Positions 9,601-21,600 of a stretch of 64,000 nucleotides of DNA are shown piece after piece (position 1 is the first letter of the stretch; each line of letters starts with the position of its first letter). The notes under the pieces were generated by a model. The model did not search any database, was not told the origin of the DNA, and was given only the letters and a program-made list of their open reading frames with translations. Source of the DNA: Trichoplusia ni (Eukaryota; Arthropoda; Insecta; Lepidoptera; Noctuidae); contig NC_039491.1 of NCBI RefSeq assembly GCF_003590095.1, positions 11,284,001-11,348,000 of the forward strand, given 5' to 3'. Both the position numbers and the translations under genes were made by a program.

Positions 9601-12600
9601 ATTTTATCGCCGTCATAGTTCATCGCTGTTGGTCCCATAATCTATTACAACTTCATTCTTTTAACGGCCGCCAATATTTATGTACTGTGAACTTTCACTG
9701 GCTTTTGTTTCGTAACTCCTAGTTCGTTGCTCCCTAACAGTATTCTTACAAATAATATAAATAAATATTAAGGTTTAGGAACCTTGGTGTTAAATACCGA
9801 GATGGTATTTAAGGAAGTTTGACCGGTATAATACACTCGCGAGAATTAGTTATGGATATAAACTACGGTGTACTGTTCTAGAGCAAGCACATTTTATTGT
9901 TTTTTCTTGTCAACGTTGACACTTATATTTTTTGTGTCAACCAAACAATTCGATATCAACGCTATCTATCGCGCACAAGGGATGCTTTAGAATAATTGCT
10001 TCGCAAGCACTTGGTATGATGGATTGGTCATAAAATTTGTTAAAAAAAAATATGTTTCTTTAGCTTATTGTACGGAGCCCTCAGTGTCGTAAATCCGACT
10101 TTCACTTGAGCAGATTTCTCCCCTCTCTGAGTATCAAACAAGTCTTTAATATTGTACCTTTAATTTCCCATGGTTACCTGTCTATATTGTGGTTTTGGCT
10201 GTGGATAAAAATAACCTGTGTAATCCAAGTTCCCAGTTATCTCCATACCATTCTGTACACACTCCAGCTATTTGTGCGTGAAGAGATAACAAACACAAAC
10301 TTCCCCTTTCACAATATTATTGTGTTGCTACGAACTTACCTTGTAGGTACGAGTACGTTTCTCACTCAAAATAAAACGTTAACATTTACTCAATTCCAAG
10401 AAAGTATCAAAGAAAAATGTTGCCTCGCCTCAACACTTGCATGTTGCAGAGTATTGAGTGTAGTTGTCCAAACAAAGCATCCTTTGTGTTCGCTACATCG
10501 CTCAAGGTGCGCTATCACGGAGCCTCGCACTCATCTAGCTGCCTCCCATCTGCATATACCTTGTTTAACTACATTGTTTGACTAGCACTGTTTAAATCTT
10601 GAATTTAATTTAAATTCCAACTGCTTGTGTAATTCTACGTGGTTTGGAAATGCGCGTCTTTTGCTTGTTCATGTTTCACTTGTTTAAGCATTTTCTGGTT
10701 CGTGTTTTGTTTTCAGGTATTCCGGTGTTATTGTTTGTGCATTAAACAATTATTATAATAAAGCAGTGTTTTATCACTGAATAGTTAAAAGCTAAAATTA
10801 CAGCTTTATTTAGATGAGCTACAATCATATTATCGTTATTAATTGATTACATTAAAACCAGTTACAGTAGCACAATTAATACTATAATTAATAACTGGAA
10901 TATACAAACGGATCATATCATAACGGAGGATATCAAAAATAATCATAGTATTGCTATAAGCACTCGTATCAAGTTAATACAAGTCACATCAAATCATAGA
11001 AAACTATCATTGTATCCTTCGTCCCGGAAAACAAGCGCCAATCCGAAACTTCCAAAGATAATTCAACAGATTGGTTAACTCCGAAACTTCTATACAAGAA
11101 AGGAAAGAAAAGATCTTTGGAAAACAAAGCATGTAGGTAGTGTAGATGGTAGATGACGCGGCGTGATCCCCAGTTCGTCATTCGTGGCTGATGAGTTAGC
11201 TACGCAATGATCCATGTGATTACCGAGCTTGCTTGCGACGCGGCGCAAGTTTCGAGAACTTTGGCCATTTCTCGACTCGATTGCATCCAGCTAGTTACAC
11301 AAACACAAGTTCCTGTGACTTCCTAGTTACATAGACTGCAGATTACAATGGCTAATTGTGTATGCCTACATTGTTTCCACTTAACATGTACAACATGCGC
11401 TTGCAAGTACACAAATTGCTGTGAACTGTGGTTTGGAATTTTATGCGATAAATTTAGTTTTGGAGATTATTCCCATTTTTTAAGAACTCTGATTTTAAGT
11501 GCATGCTCGCAGTAGCAAACATTACAAATCATAATTCAAAAAATTACATCAAGTAACTTTTAGGAAAAACTCAGTACGGTATTTAAAAATATCAATGGCA
11601 TAAAAATTAATGCCTTGAGAGTATGTTGTGTTACATTTGCATCCAATATAAAATAATGAAATTAAAATTTTTAAATATTTGAATACTCGCTTTCTCCTAC
11701 ACTTTAGTACATCGGGTGATTGCGAACCGTGGCGCTACTGTCAATCATTATTGAAGGTACTTGAATTTATTGTTCATCAATAACGTGAACGGTCTGCGGA
11801 CTGCGGTCTCAGCCAAAATTTACATTAATTATGTCTGTATTTGTTGATTAATTATTAATTTGACAATGTGTATTGTCAACTATTGTTCAACCATTAGCGA
11901 AATATGGTTTGCAGATGATTAGTTTATAGAGGTGGGTACAATAAGATACAAAGTGTTTTAAATTAATCCTGTCCTTGTGATCAATTTCAATTTCCCACTT
12001 CCTAGTTTTCAGTCTCAAAGACACATTAATAAATGTGGCATCCGCATAAAATGGAAATGATAAAAGGGAAAAATCCTAATAAATTAACGTTTATTAGGTA
12101 GTCTTATTATGTAAAAATATTCTATCCTTTCTCATCTTATCATTACGTACGTGTCTTACAAGACGACCAAGGGATTACATAACATGATAATTCCAACATA
12201 ACATTTAAGGGCCAATAAGATAAGAAACTTATTAATTAACTCCAGTAAAGTCCCACATTTTGGTAACAATTTTTTTTCGCCCACTTATAATCCACCACTA
12301 AAACAAAATCTTGCCCACTTTTACTTGGTAAGGATTATGATGAATCAATACAGTAAAGCAAAGAAAAAGATTTCGTTTGAAAATATAAAAAGAAAATCAG
12401 AAGGCAGGAAAAGGGTTCAAGAGGATACATTGAATAAAGATTTTATTCTTAAAAGACGCGATTCGGGGTTATTGAAAACGGTGCGAAGGGCTGTATAGGG
12501 GTACATGTATCTTGGGAAGTACACGCACTCATACGATGAGATATATTACTGTTATTAAGAAAACCTTGATATGGGTACTTGTCATTTCAAAGCTATATTA

Positions 12601-15255
12601 GGAAATTCTCTTATCATTTATGCGTAAAAATATGAGTTTAAATTATCTTCCTTAGGTACTTTTATATTTGAAACGTCAGTTCATGAGGAATGAGTAGATG
12701 TTCCAGAATTTGGAAGTTTATTAAAAATGGGATGAGAGGTGAGAAACATGTAATATGATCATTTAGATTTTAGGAATAGTAGACTTCTACTAACATAGTA
12801 TGAACTTTCCTTGTTCTTGATATTTTCAAGGAATTGAGGGATCTATTTTGCATGATGTTAGTGATGATAGAGATATTTGAGAGCTGAAAAATGGCTTCAT
12901 CAAATCTGCCTATCGTGGTACTGCTACATAGACCAAGTTTTGTCTAACACCCGATGATCTGCCTTCTGCATCCTGTTTTAAATCGTCAAGTTCTATTAAA
13001 TTCACTGTAACTCTTGCTATGTTTCTACACACTCAGCTATCAGGAAACCTGATGACTCTCATTAGTATCCCATTGGCACTATTGGAAGTAGCTATTTGAT
13101 TAATTAGTGTGATCTGTTTAATCGCTTGCGCTCGACAAATTTAAGCAATCGCTTTACTTGATGCAGAGTTCAGATGTTAAACACAAGTTAGAATGTTCAT
13201 TATGACTTACCGATGGAGTTGGGTACGTCGTGATGTAATTTTAAATAGCTTCGTGAAGTCAAAATCGGTGTTCATTTGCCTTTTGTTAGGCTTTCTTTTA
13301 ACCGGTATATGCTTTCAAGCTTAAAACAGACCTATTGAGACTGCACGATTTTCTCACCTTCGCGGGCTTCTCGTTTCTGTGATAGAAATAGTTTTACCCA
13401 TAGTACTGCACCTGTAAGATACGACAGAATTCAAGAATGATTTCAATTTTGTTCCAAGTCAGAAAAGCAATCTTAGAACTGCAGTGAGACGTTCTCTCGA
13501 AATGCTTGTATAATACACCGCGGCTTGTCCCCTGTGAATAATGTCGTAATAATTTACTCACAGCTCGACGATTTGAATAGATTATTGCCACCTACATCCT
13601 GAAACATAATACCTAAAGTGCTTGATATTTTAAAATTCAAATTGGCTGCAGGTACTTATGGCGGTTTTCACATTCAATTTGATTCCTGCCTACATTTCAG
13701 TCTGCGAGTTCACAGATTTACATATACTTTACATATAATTATGTGCACGGTGTACTACCGAATAGCGTTCTCCGTAGAAATAGCAACGAATATCCGTGTT
13801 ATGAGATTAAATTTTACCTTTATTACAAAATTCAAAGTTCAAAAGTTTCTTTTGCACATAAATATTCAGGGCGTTTTTAAAAGGTCACGGTTCCTTGTCA
13901 CTTGTAAATTGGCATTCCTTTGACTAAGGTCTCGAGTAGGGCAAGATACTGTTTAAAGTTTTCCTTCTTCTTTTTATGTATGTAGCTTTTTATGTAATCA
14001 TTTTATTCTTCGTTAGTAAAACTTCAAATTATTAATATAATTTACATCCCCAAAACGTGTCCATTGTGTGGCATAAAACTGCCTGAAATAAAATGAAATA
14101 ATACCCGATGCATCTGTTTATTTCGATTAAAATGTTGGCTCTCAAAATATATCGGCAAAACAAAACCAGAGCACAGTAAACATTGGGAACCAACTTACAC
14201 ACAAACTATCGCCATTTTCCTATCGTACATTTTAAACTCGAAATTATACAAACTCGGTCCGGAATTAATAATGGAAGTGTTGTGAAACAATCGTATATTT
14301 GCATCCATATTCCGATACTGATGAGAAATAATTCCGTACTTTGTTCACTATTTTGGTAGGAATTCTGGCGAGTTGGGCAGGATCGTCCGCCGAATGTGTA
14401 ATGAGGCCAGAATTAATTGGAGACAGACCGGTTTTGGTTTGGACTTCAAACAAATTGTTGTTGGCTTGTTTGAAGCTTTGTGATTCAATTTGAATCAATT
14501 TAACTCTTTAGTACCATGAGGACTTATAATTGGGACTCGCTTTAATAATTGATTTTAAAGCCACATGTTGTTATGTATACTTTTTGAAACATGTGAAAAG
14601 TCACCTACTTTAATTTAGCCAAACTTTTGAGACAGTTAAATAACAAATCCGTTTCAACAATAAAAGCTACAAATTTAAACAATTATAACTGTACAGGCAA
14701 ATAAAAACACAACAGTTTCAAACAAACAGTGGATATTATAACAAGTTCATCAGGCTTCATTGAAATAAAGTTGCGGAGTGGGCCGCGGTGGAAGTTGAAA
14801 CAATTAACAATTTTATATTCCTCTTTTTAAGGTTGTTTTTCTAAGGGTCTTGATTTAGGAGTAGCGTTTCCGGCATGAAGGTCATCAAGTGAAACATCAT
14901 CACTTAGCTAGTAATTGAACACCATAATGTTATGGTATACCTATTTTTTAGTTTATTTCGCAATTGGTATAATTCCATCTTGTAAGATCTTGCCTTCTCG
15001 CATTGATTTTCGAATTTGCAGTAAATGTTGATGATAGTTACATGATGTTAGTAGGTACCTACATGATTATAATTCAGGTCAAATTTCAGCCAAATCATAT
15101 TTGCAGTTGTGCCGTGATTAAGTTACTAACATGAACATTTTCGCATTTTCAAATGTAACTATGTATTCCCTCGTCGCCGCTCGCTTAATTACTTCTTTTC
15201 TGTATATTCTAAAAACACTACATACTGAAAGGGAATAGCGTTATTTTTAATTTTG
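6700..15255. other. Long non-coding stretch
   Basis: No gene is recognisable. The 159-codon frame at 10106-10585 starts at TTG and contains no ATG, so it is not accepted. CpG-richer patches without homology lie at 8290-8400 and 8900-9040. An RFX X-box-like site is at 7338. A short palindrome (ttgacaat...attgtcaa) lies near 11860. The rest is AT-rich and unremarkable. Confidence 0.5.
7338..7351. promoter_or_regulatory. X-box-like RFX binding site (sequence match only)
   Basis: GTCGCC-AA-GGCAAC fits the known RFX X-box pattern (GTNRCC, 1-3 bases, RGYAAC) on both half sites, with CCAAT immediately after. RFX sites drive ciliary genes in animals. No neighbouring gene is visible, so function is unsupported. 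Confidence 0.2.
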
Positions 15256-15489
15256 AAAAAAAAAAAAAAATGCTGACAACATCACATACATTGTTCTGAA
15301 CCCAAAGTAAGTTGCTAAAGCACTTGTGTTATGGAATTCAGATACAACGAAGGTACCACAAACACCCAGACCCGAGACAATGTAGAAATGTGAATTTTTA
15401 CATTGACCCGACCGGGGATCGAACCCGGGACCTCAGAGCTAGCGACACCTTGAAACCGGTGCGTACGCCACTCGACCACGGAGGTCGTC
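15256..15489 (-). mobile_element. tRNA-derived SINE (common lepidopteran family)
   Basis: Read on the minus strand, it starts gacgacctccgtggtcgagt. The A box tggtcgagtgg lies at 15478-15468 and the B box gggttcgatccc at 15426-15415, the two internal RNA polymerase III promoter elements. The tRNA-like head is followed by a body containing tctcgggtctgggtgtttgt and ccataacacaagtgctttag, wording I recognise from a SINE widespread in Noctuoidea. It ends in a run of 15 T on the minus strand (A at 15256-15270). It looks nearly full length. Such elements do not encode protein and move using LINE machinery. No clear target-site duplication could be read. Confidence 0.85.
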
Positions 15490-18489
15490 AAATACAATAC
15501 ATTTAGTTCTTGTCATATGTTTTTTGTTCATGGGAGGTATAATATATCTAAAAAATAATGTTTAGCTTAATTTGAGATAAATAACTACTTTTATTTTAAC
15601 AAAACAGCAGAATTAAACAAAAAATATCTAGGTTCAAATATTTACAGGCTTGTGGGAAAATAATAAAAAAGTAAAGACCGCAGAAAGTTCGGGAGGCGCC
15701 GTACATTAGATTAACTGATCAGATAGCCGGAGTTATAACGCGGGGAATCCTCTCGGAACACAATGATAATATGTCTTTGGGCGATGTATCTCGGAGATAG
15801 ACCTTAATGCCTTATATTCTTGAACGCTGAAATTATTACTGGAATTAAGTGGTAACGTCGAACTTTTTACCGAGTTTCGTGATAAATGAGAGCAGTGTTT
15901 GTAGTATGCGCTCATAAGGCATGACTGATGTTGATGGAGCGAGATATCGTTATACGGAGAGTATTGCTGTCTCGCTTTCACAATAGTAACAGTCCTGTTT
16001 TAAGAGCTCATAGTAAGCAAGCTGAATATACTTGAACATTAAGATATTTTCTCTTTAAGCTGAAAAAACAATTGGAAGAAGCTGTGGTTTATAAAAAGGA
16101 AATTTGTTTAAAACAAATTAATTTTATTTCTAACACGGTCTGTCGACATAAGGATTTAAAAATCCAAAATGAAATTCGTGGTATCATTTTTCCAAGGATT
16201 ATATCCCAAAGATTCACGTATCATACAACAGCTTGTGTACTAATTTATTTCTTATTGAATGCTGCATAAGGTTCAAATTTGGCTGTGTGAATTAACGTAT
16301 ACGATGGACGATTCTCAGAAAACCTTGCTCTCGAAAACTTTCAACACAAATTCCATTAACGGAATTAAAATTAAAATACCCTCATTAATATGTAAGGAAA
16401 GATTAATGAACTAGCTAATAGCAGTGCTTCGGGCGGGCTTAGCAAAAAGTCTAAGTATTCTCCCGCCATTAGTTCCGTCAACTATGTCGTCTTGTGTAAG
16501 TCGAGTCAATGTTGGAATAGTTTCTGCTAATAATAAATATTCTTTGTTAAAGTTATTTTCATTATGGTGATATTTTTACTGTCAACATACAGATTTTTAG
16601 TAAGTACCTGTACACAGTATCTGTGTTGTGATATATTTAGAAGTTTGACATTCGTTTGAAAGTATATTTCTTGCAATTCACTTTTTTTTTAATCGTGGTT
16701 AATTCCCTTATTTGACGTGTGTTTAGGACATAATACGTGGAATACCCTCAATTAAAATAACTCTCAGAAATATTATTTTACTGAAATTTCGCTGATAAAT
16801 TGTGACTCATAGGTACATACTTCTACAAAAGTCGCAATGTGTTGTACTTATAGCCAATACTCAGTTGAGAATACGAACATGAACCAGACAACTGTTTTAT
16901 TAAAACTTTCCAAGTAAACCGTAGAGTTATTAGACAATACATGGGCTGTCCAACAATGGGCGTCAAACAAGCGCGTCCAATTTTCTACCTTTTAAAAAAG
17001 TTAGTCGCGTTACGCTGAAAACACGCTCGCAACATGTTCTCACTGGCGCGACAATGGCGCTGAACAAAAGCTGCTTTGTTGCCTCCGCCATTGTAGCGTG
17101 GCGCCCTCTCTCGTTACCTCGTGTTTATTCCGATAATTTCTCATGAGCCGTGTTCCGGCCAGGTAAAAGAGTTAAACAGCTTACGTATGATTCTCTGGAA
17201 CTGAACTAGAATTATGTTTTTCAGTACCATTACGGGTAGCTGGAAATGGATTGTGAATTTTGGTGCTTAATGCCACACAAGCTCGTCGAACTATGAATTT
17301 GTAATAATTACAAAAGCAAATTGAGGTAAGGAAGATATACATAAAAGAGGATTGTTAGTGAGAAACAAAAATACTTATCTTTAGGTACAAATCTTTCGCA
17401 AACATTTTAGAACTCTTCGACTCTTATTTCTAAGAGCTGAGTTTCAACTCTAAAGCCGTTGTGACAGCCCTGTCAAATAAACACGCAATGGAATCAACAA
17501 AATAGAAAAGATTTTAAAGCAGTAGAATTATGTCACTGAATTTCTCCCCTTAATATTTTATTGTAATGCGCCGTCGATGGTTTCGATTCACAAAAATAGT
17601 GTTTATGTCTTTAATTTTGTACTTTGTTTAATACCCTAAACGCTTGCATGATTTTACATTGTGCAGGACATCTGTCGGGTCGCTAGTTCAATATAATATT
17701 CTTCATAACAACATTTTTAGAATGATTCTTGGAGAATGATAAAATTATGTGATTCAAAAGCTCCTACGCAAGGAACTTCATATTAAATTCTTTAAGACTT
17801 CAAACACGATGTATTGGCATCCTGCACTTTCGTTTATGCAAGTAATATTTTAAAAATCCTAATAATTTTATATTGTTTTCAACCTTCTTTTCATTAATTT
17901 TGTGTTCTCGCGTATATGATGATTCGGTTTCCAGGGTTCATACACAAAAGGGAAAACATCTACTAAAGCTCCGCTGTCTGTCTATTCGTTTGTCACCGAA
18001 CTTTAACTCATGACCCATTAGCGTTGTCCAGTCGAAATTTTCACAGAGAATGTATTTCTGTTTCCGCTAAGTTCAAATTCTGTTACATCAACAAATTATA
18101 AACGTTCAGTTTAAACAGCCGTTCTTTCGGTTATAGCGATGGATGTCCAAATTAACGTTTACTTCAGTTTTTCTTTCGCCTATCTATTTGCACGGAATCC
18201 CCAGGCACTTGACCAGCTTTTTATTCATTATAGTCTATTCAATGTGTCAATAGCATTGTAACTAATATCGCTAGTGAGAGCAATGTATGAATTTTGATGT
18301 TGACAAACTCTTGCAACGTTACCGTTGAGTGCATGCTGTGGTTAGTCTTAAACATAATGTATGTACCATCTTTCTACTCTATATGATTATGCACGTATAG
18401 TGTATGTGTGCTAGCTTGCTTTAATATTTTTGCATTTTAATTTGCATGCCGGTCGTAATTTGCATTTTAGTTAAAAATTATAATTGTAA
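15490..18489. other. Non-coding stretch
   Basis: No coding region is recognisable. It holds a CpG-richer patch at 16960-17170 containing the hairpin listed at 17045-17105. The rest shows nothing. Confidence 0.5.
17045..17105. other. Nested hairpin, possible structured RNA
   Basis: Three nested pairings share one axis: ggcgc (17045-17049) with gcgcc (17101-17105), acaatggcg (17051-17059) with cgccattgt (17086-17094), and aacaaa (17063-17068) with tttgtt (17075-17080). The terminal loop is agctgc. The size (61 nt) fits a small RNA precursor or a regulatory cruciform. It sits in a CpG-rich patch. No family is recognised. Confidence 0.35.
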
Positions 18490-18665
18490 GTATGTATACA
18501 AGTTGCAACCTGATAGAGCGGCGAAGTGGAAGCGGTTGAAGATGAACTGGCAATTATCTGAAGGTAGAAGAATCGAGTGATGTGGAGAAACTTACAGAAA
18601 GAAAAAGAAAAGTTCAGCCGTAGACTGCGATAGGTTCACTTGATGTTAATGAATAGCCGATGATC
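18490..18665 (+). pseudogene. Decayed 3' end of a non-LTR retrotransposon (RTE-like LINE)
   Basis: A remnant of the extreme C-terminus of a LINE reverse-transcriptase polyprotein. In one frame aactggcaattatctgaagg leads to a stop, then tggagaaactta (WRNL, from 18583). Shortly after, in another frame, cagccgtagactgcgatagg (18615-18634) reads Q-P-stop-T-A-I-G. The usual lepidopteran end is ...NW...WRNLGEAYVQQWTAIG followed by gatgatga repeats, so the copy has one Q to P change, a TGG to TAG nonsense change and at least one frameshift. A degraded gatg-rich tail follows. Only the last 50-60 codons are recognisable. Confidence 0.5.
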
Positions 18666-21600
18666 AATATTAGAATCAAAATGCAGTCAAAAAATATTGT
18701 AAGGTGTAACACCCTACCCGCTAATTAATTATTGATCGAGCCAGTTAGCCACCAATTAATAATGCTGTAACAGTTACTACAAAGAAGAACGAGACTACAA
18801 AGTATTGTTGAAAATATTTTCTCAACATTGTGATCAATTAGCCTATTTGTCAAGATTTTATTGTAAAACAAGATAATGTTTATCATCGATGGCCCAATAC
18901 AACAAAACCGTTTAATAAAGCCCTATCTCCGATCGAACCTAATAATTCTAGACCTACAGTAATTAATATGAAGTTAATTACTTTTGACCTTGACACTATC
19001 AGATTAAGACTTAATATAAACAGTTAATTAGTTCCAAGATCAGATACGTAGGGTTTATTCGAATGGAGTTAAATATTCTCAATGGCCCAAATTACTTGCA
19101 AAGGTTTTGTTATCGAGATCTTAGTTCTGAATAGTTTAGGGAAATTGGTAATTGTTGTGGAGTTTTAACTTGAGTCTAGGCTGGTTAGTTGTGTTTAGTC
19201 TTCGTGATGTGGGAAGTCTGATTCAGATAAAAAAAGAAAGATGTAATACAATTTTCGACTAGAGATTGGACCTTTTTCGTTCTTTTTTTTTTGTATAATT
19301 AACTAGATGATCTCCTTTTAGAATATTCTAACTGATTTAATTTCGCATACATTTACTACTATTTTATTCTTTAGGCTGTTTTTATTGCACCCCTCCTTAC
19401 AACCCACCTTGTTTTACTGATTCGATTATAAACAATATTATCAACTGTTTTTAGAAATATTAAATATTAGACAACTTTTCAAAAAGTATTCATAAATTAA
19501 AATACACAAATTGCTTTCTCAAGTAACAATATACAAGGTCCCCTTTACCCCTGTCTCAGGCTGCGTTCCGGTCGAAACAAGTCCTTGGCGTGAACACCAA
19601 TCCTTTTACCTCCAAAACGTTTTGTTTTCTTCCTGTTGCTAACTAAATCCTATTGATTCTCACTAAGACGCGAATGGGGCCGATCCGATTATACGAATAC
19701 ATTATCTCAATAGATGAATACATACATATGTATTAGCATATGTGAAATTTGTTGCTTTAACCGCTTTAGATTATTGAGCAGTTCGGCTGATAAATACTAT
19801 AGTTAGTGGTTTTGCATATCTACCTTTGTAAAAAAACGACTTTTCCTGAGCATATTATTCAGCAAATCACACCTACTGGCATGTCAAAAAAAAATATAAC
19901 TTCTTATTTTTCCATAGGGATTATTTTTATAAAGCCGTGATGTTGATCTTTCCGTCATAAATTAATACGTACACAAAAATCTGTGAATAAAATGTGTAAT
20001 ATATCATACAGCATTTCCAGTCACTAGGTTTCGCTAAGATAAAGTAATCAAGCTTCTGAAGATCCCCGCGGATTTCAAGTAATCCCCGTTTTTTGGTTTC
20101 CCTGCGACATATTAATGTTATATACTAATATACTGCGTAGAGGCAGATTTCTGGCGTCAAGCCAAAAAAAGTTGGTTTCAATATAAAGCTCGACTAAGCC
20201 TAGCAAAATAGAATTTATCGACTATTAAATACGATTGTTTAACTATTCAGGCTCCAGTTTATTTAATGTTCTTTCGTGTTAAGTATGACCTATATTCGTT
20301 TTCATACCTATTTCATACATACCGTTTACCATACTATTTGTTTTTCATCCTTTCTTATTATTGTGCATTGCACCAATATGGAAGACTTGTTTGCCTGGTT
20401 ACTCTAGTACAGGAGCGTAAAGTTCCATGACAGGTACCAACTCTGTTTAACACGCAAAGAAGCAAAGCAAAGAATAAAATCCTTGCACTCGCCGAAGTTA
20501 TTGGATATAAGTATGTTTTACTAGTATTACAATCACTACTTCAGATGTACATCCTTAATAAAATCGCAAAGTTAATAGCATAGAAGCTTATAACTACAAT
20601 ACATTTTACAAAGGCTTGAAAACAGTATTTATCTCTGACTCTCCTTGAAAAGTCTTATCTGGTTTTATAATATTTTTTCCTTCCACAAGTCCTCTGGACA
20701 GGTTGAACTATATAAATAAAAATCAAGTCACGCCGAGACTTGGCTGGGCGCAATAAATTCTCGTTTCACCTCATGAATGTCCAGTTTCATATTTTTGCTA
20801 CAGCTTACTTCGCGAACTTTGTTAGTTTATATAAATTGCAGAAGAGTTTGTTGTGAATCCCGCGGTTGTATTTTAATTTGGATTCGTGAACCTTTTCAAG
20901 TGTTTGTGTAGAGATGTTACATTTCGGAAAATATTGTTTTAAAATTTTGTAATGTTTTTTTTTTCTGGCAGTCTTTGTGATAACCATTATTCAAAAAGTT
21001 CAGCGTACCTTTTAAGTTTTCTAAGAAGTAATTAACAGGTTTCGGTAAAGCGTAAATATTTTTTTTACTTATTTTAGGCAAAACTTGTTTTGTATAAAAA
21101 TCGTAAAACGAATTCATAGAATTGTGTTTTCCAGATGGAAAAATGGCCGCGTAATATTTAAAAGCAATTTTAGTTAACTGTGGATTAGTGGCCAGTTTTA
21201 AAACACCTCGCGGATAAACCCAAAATTTATATTTGAACGTCATTCATTCTCTTAATGTTCGGGTCATTTGAAAACCATGGAAAGCCGAACAGCGTGGGTG
21301 CCTACAGATTTTTATTAGCGACATCCATTAGAAGTATATTGGTGCTAGATACGGTCCGCGTTAAGAAGATTAACAGGCCATCCGACCCTGTTCTATCGGG
21401 GAGGACGAACCATTATTATATGGGCGACGATGTATTTGTTCGCGGTACTAGGCAATATTGAGAAAAAAATGTGTGGTGATTGTAATCAAAGAGGTTCCTC
21501 TATAGTAAAGTACCTACATATACATATTATATAAACGGGAAATTTTCGCGGATATGCTTTAGATCATCGTGTCAGTTGCACTGGTTATGGTCGCAAACAT

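Noticed and set aside
10106..10585. 159-codon open frame on the plus strand
   Set aside because: It begins at TTG, contains no ATG, and has no recognisable motif. One frame of about this length is only marginally unexpected in 64 kb of six-frame AT-rich DNA.
15415..15478. tRNA gene called from the A and B boxes
   Set aside because: The arms do not fold into a full cloverleaf by eye, and the head continues into a SINE body with a poly-T tail; the same applies to 38089-38150.
20917..21243. 108-codon ATG frame on the minus strand
   Set aside because: Frames of this length are expected a few times by chance at this composition, and no family is recognised.
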